A DNA stretch of 14,528 nucleotides from an uncultured bacterium (lineage in GTDB: Bacteria; Bacteroidota; Bacteroidia; Bacteroidales; Paludibacteraceae), in assembly GCA_946183755.1 (NCBI GenBank), contig CAMHCZ010000026.1:1-14528 (forward strand), written 5' to 3'. Of the stretch, positions 13,219 through 14,528 are shown piece after piece. Each line of letters opens with the position of its first letter. Position 1 is the first letter of the stretch. The notes beneath the pieces are model-generated. The model was not told the origin of the DNA, ran no database searches, and saw nothing but the letters and a program-made list of their open reading frames with translations. The position numbers and the translations under genes were made by a program.

Positions 13219-14412
13219 ATGGCAAAAGAGGAATTTAAGCGTACCAAGCCCCATGTAAACATTGGTACAATCGGTCACGTAGACCACGGTAAAACAACTT
13301 TGACTGCAGCTATCACAACTGTACTCTCAAAGAAGCTTCCATCAGAAGTAAACGTAGTTAGAGATTTCGCATCTATCGACAACGCTCCAGAAGAGAAAGA
13401 GCGTGGTATCACTATCAACTCTTCACACGTTGAGTACGAAACTGAGAACCGTCACTATGCACACGTTGACTGTCCAGGACACGCCGACTATGTAAAGAAC
13501 ATGGTAACTGGTGCTGCTCAGATGGACGGTGCTATCATCGTAGTTGCTGCAACTGATGGTGCTATGCCTCAGACTCGTGAGCACATCCTTTTGGCTCGTC
13601 AGGTAAACGTTCCTAGACTTGTTGTGTTCTTGAACAAGTGCGATATGGTCGAGGACGAGGAGATGCTTGAGCTCGTTGAGATGGATATGCGTGAGCTTTT
13701 GAGCTTCTATGACTATGATGGTGACAACACTCCTATCATCCGTGGTTCTGCTCTTGGCGCATTGAACGGCAAGGCTGAGTGGGAAGACAAGGTAATGGAG
13801 CTTATGGCTGCAGTTGACTCTTGGATCCCAACTCCAAAGCGTGAGGTTGATAAGCCATTCTTGATGCCTATCGAGGATATCTTCTCAATCACAGGTCGTG
13901 GTACTGTTGCAACAGGTCGTATCGAGACTGGTGTTGTTAAGGTAGGTGACGAGGTTGAACTTCTTGGTCTTGGTCAGGAGAAGAACGCAGTAGTAACTGG
14001 CGTTGAGATGTTCCGTAAGACTCTTGATCAGGGTGAAGCTGGTGACAACGTAGGTCTTCTTCTCCGTGGTATCGACAAGAACGAGGTTAAGAGAGGTATG
14101 ATCCTTTGCCACCCTGGACAGGTTAAGCCTCATTCAAAGTTCAAGGCTGAGGTTTATATCCTGAAGAAGGAAGAAGGTGGACGTCACACTCCATTCCACA
14201 ACAAGTATCGTCCTCAGTTCTACATCCGTACTTTGGATGTAACTGGTGAGATCTCTCTCCCAGAAGGAACTGAAATGGTAATGCCTGGTGACAACGTAAC
14301 TATCACAGTTGAGTTGATCGAGCCAGTAGCATGTGACAACGGTCTTCGTTTCGCTATCCGTGAGGGTGGTAGAACTGTAGGCGCAGGTCAGATCACTGAG
14401 ATTCTTGACTAA
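13219..14412 (+). CDS. tuf: Elongation factor Tu
   Basis: EF-Tu delivers aminoacyl-tRNA to the ribosome with GTP hydrolysis. The 397 residues are full length. G motifs are in order: GHVDHGKT (19-26, P loop), RGITI with Thr65 (switch I), DCPGH (84-88) with catalytic His88, and NKCD (139-142). The tRNA-binding domains follow (SITGRGTVATGRIETG, then MVMPGDN) and the protein ends RTVGAGQITEILD. Codon choice is visibly different from the his-porU genes, rich in CGT, GGT and GTA/GTT as expected for a very highly expressed gene. The leader has no Shine-Dalgarno before the ATG. Transcription probably comes from the promoter ahead of the tRNAs, as in the E. coli tufB operon. Confidence 0.98.
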   Translation: MAKEEFKRTKPHVNIGTIGHVDHGKTTLTAAITTVLSKKLPSEVNVVRDFASIDNAPEEKERGITINSSHVEYETENRHYAHVDCPGHADYVKNMVTGAAQMDGAIIVVAATDGAMPQTREHILLARQVNVPRLVVFLNKCDMVEDEEMLELVEMDMRELLSFYDYDGDNTPIIRGSALGALNGKAEWEDKVMELMAAVDSWIPTPKREVDKPFLMPIEDIFSITGRGTVATGRIETGVVKVGDEVELLGLGQEKNAVVTGVEMFRKTLDQGEAGDNVGLLLRGIDKNEVKRGMILCHPGQVKPHSKFKAEVYILKKEEGGRHTPFHNKYRPQFYIRTLDVTGEISLPEGTEMVMPGDNVTITVELIEPVACDNGLRFAIREGGRTVGAGQITEILD

Positions 14413-14432
14413 TCAATTTGATTTGAAATAAA

Positions 14433-14458
14433 GCGGTGTCACGTTATAGTGACACCGC
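14433..14458 (+). terminator. Hairpin after tuf, possible weak terminator
   Basis: GCGGTGTCAC (14433-14442) pairs perfectly with GTGACACCGC (14449-14458) around a 6-base loop. The bases after it are AATTT, not a real T tract, and tRNA-Trp begins five bases later. It may only partly terminate, or serve to protect the tuf mRNA end and mark the tRNA boundary. Confidence 0.6.
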
Positions 14459-14463
14459 AATTT

Positions 14464-14528
14464 ACGGAACTAGCTCAGTTGGTAGAGCACCGGTCTCCAA
14501 AACCGGGTGTCGGGAGTTCGAGCCTCTC
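14464..14528 (+). tRNA. tRNA-Trp, anticodon CCA (3' end cut by window edge)
   Basis: The 5' acceptor strand ACGGAAC, D arm GCTC/GAGC, anticodon stem CCGGT/ACCGG enclosing CTCCAAA (anticodon CCA) and T arm GGGAG-TTCGAGC-CTCTC are present. The 3' acceptor strand lies beyond 14528. In many bacteria this tRNA is followed by secE and nusG. Confidence 0.92.

Overview
The window looks like chromosomal DNA of a Bacteroidota bacterium, most likely order Bacteroidales. The evidence is a PorU/PorV pair of the type IX secretion system (T9SS), several promoters of the Bacteroidota type (TAnnTTTG at -7, in the best case with TTTG 19 bases upstream), almost no Shine-Dalgarno sequences, and the gene order FAH-family gene, porU, porV, ispF, which I recall being similar in Porphyromonas. 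Genus cannot be read from the sequence.

Layout. 1-162 is the end of an unidentified gene followed by a strong terminator. 163-560 has no gene but holds a long nested imperfect palindrome (about 365-496) upstream of an AT-rich gene for a predicted outer-membrane beta-barrel protein (561-1442). A bidirectional terminator separates that gene from a convergent SLC13/DASS-type sodium:dicarboxylate symporter on the minus strand (1521-2960). The symporter and hisH are divergently transcribed from a shared 210-base gap with a -7 element for each direction.

3171-9242 is one tight plus-strand array: hisH, hisF (no hisA between them), the NADH-sensing repressor rex, a FAH-fold protein that lacks expected metal ligands, and the T9SS sortase porU. 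porV follows after a 167-base gap and is followed at once by ispF. Histidine synthesis, redox sensing and cell-surface protein attachment may therefore share transcripts.

11035-14528 is a translation block: rpsU (bS21) with a textbook promoter and a strong terminator, the tyrosine recombinase xerC/xerD, the hibernation factor hpf, four tRNAs (Thr-UGU, Tyr-GUA, Gly-UCC, Thr-GGU), tuf, and the start of tRNA-Trp. The tRNA4-tuf order is the same as thrU-tyrU-glyT-thrT-tufB of E. coli, so it is very old synteny. hpf is the only gene in the window with a near-perfect Shine-Dalgarno sequence, which matters because bS21, encoded just upstream, helps hide the anti-Shine-Dalgarno in Bacteroidota ribosomes.

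Most of the window is ordinary core genome. The points most worth following are the long palindrome, the hpf leader and the apparent pseudoenzyme between rex and porU. I saw no phage, IS element, CRISPR array or clearly new multi-gene system.
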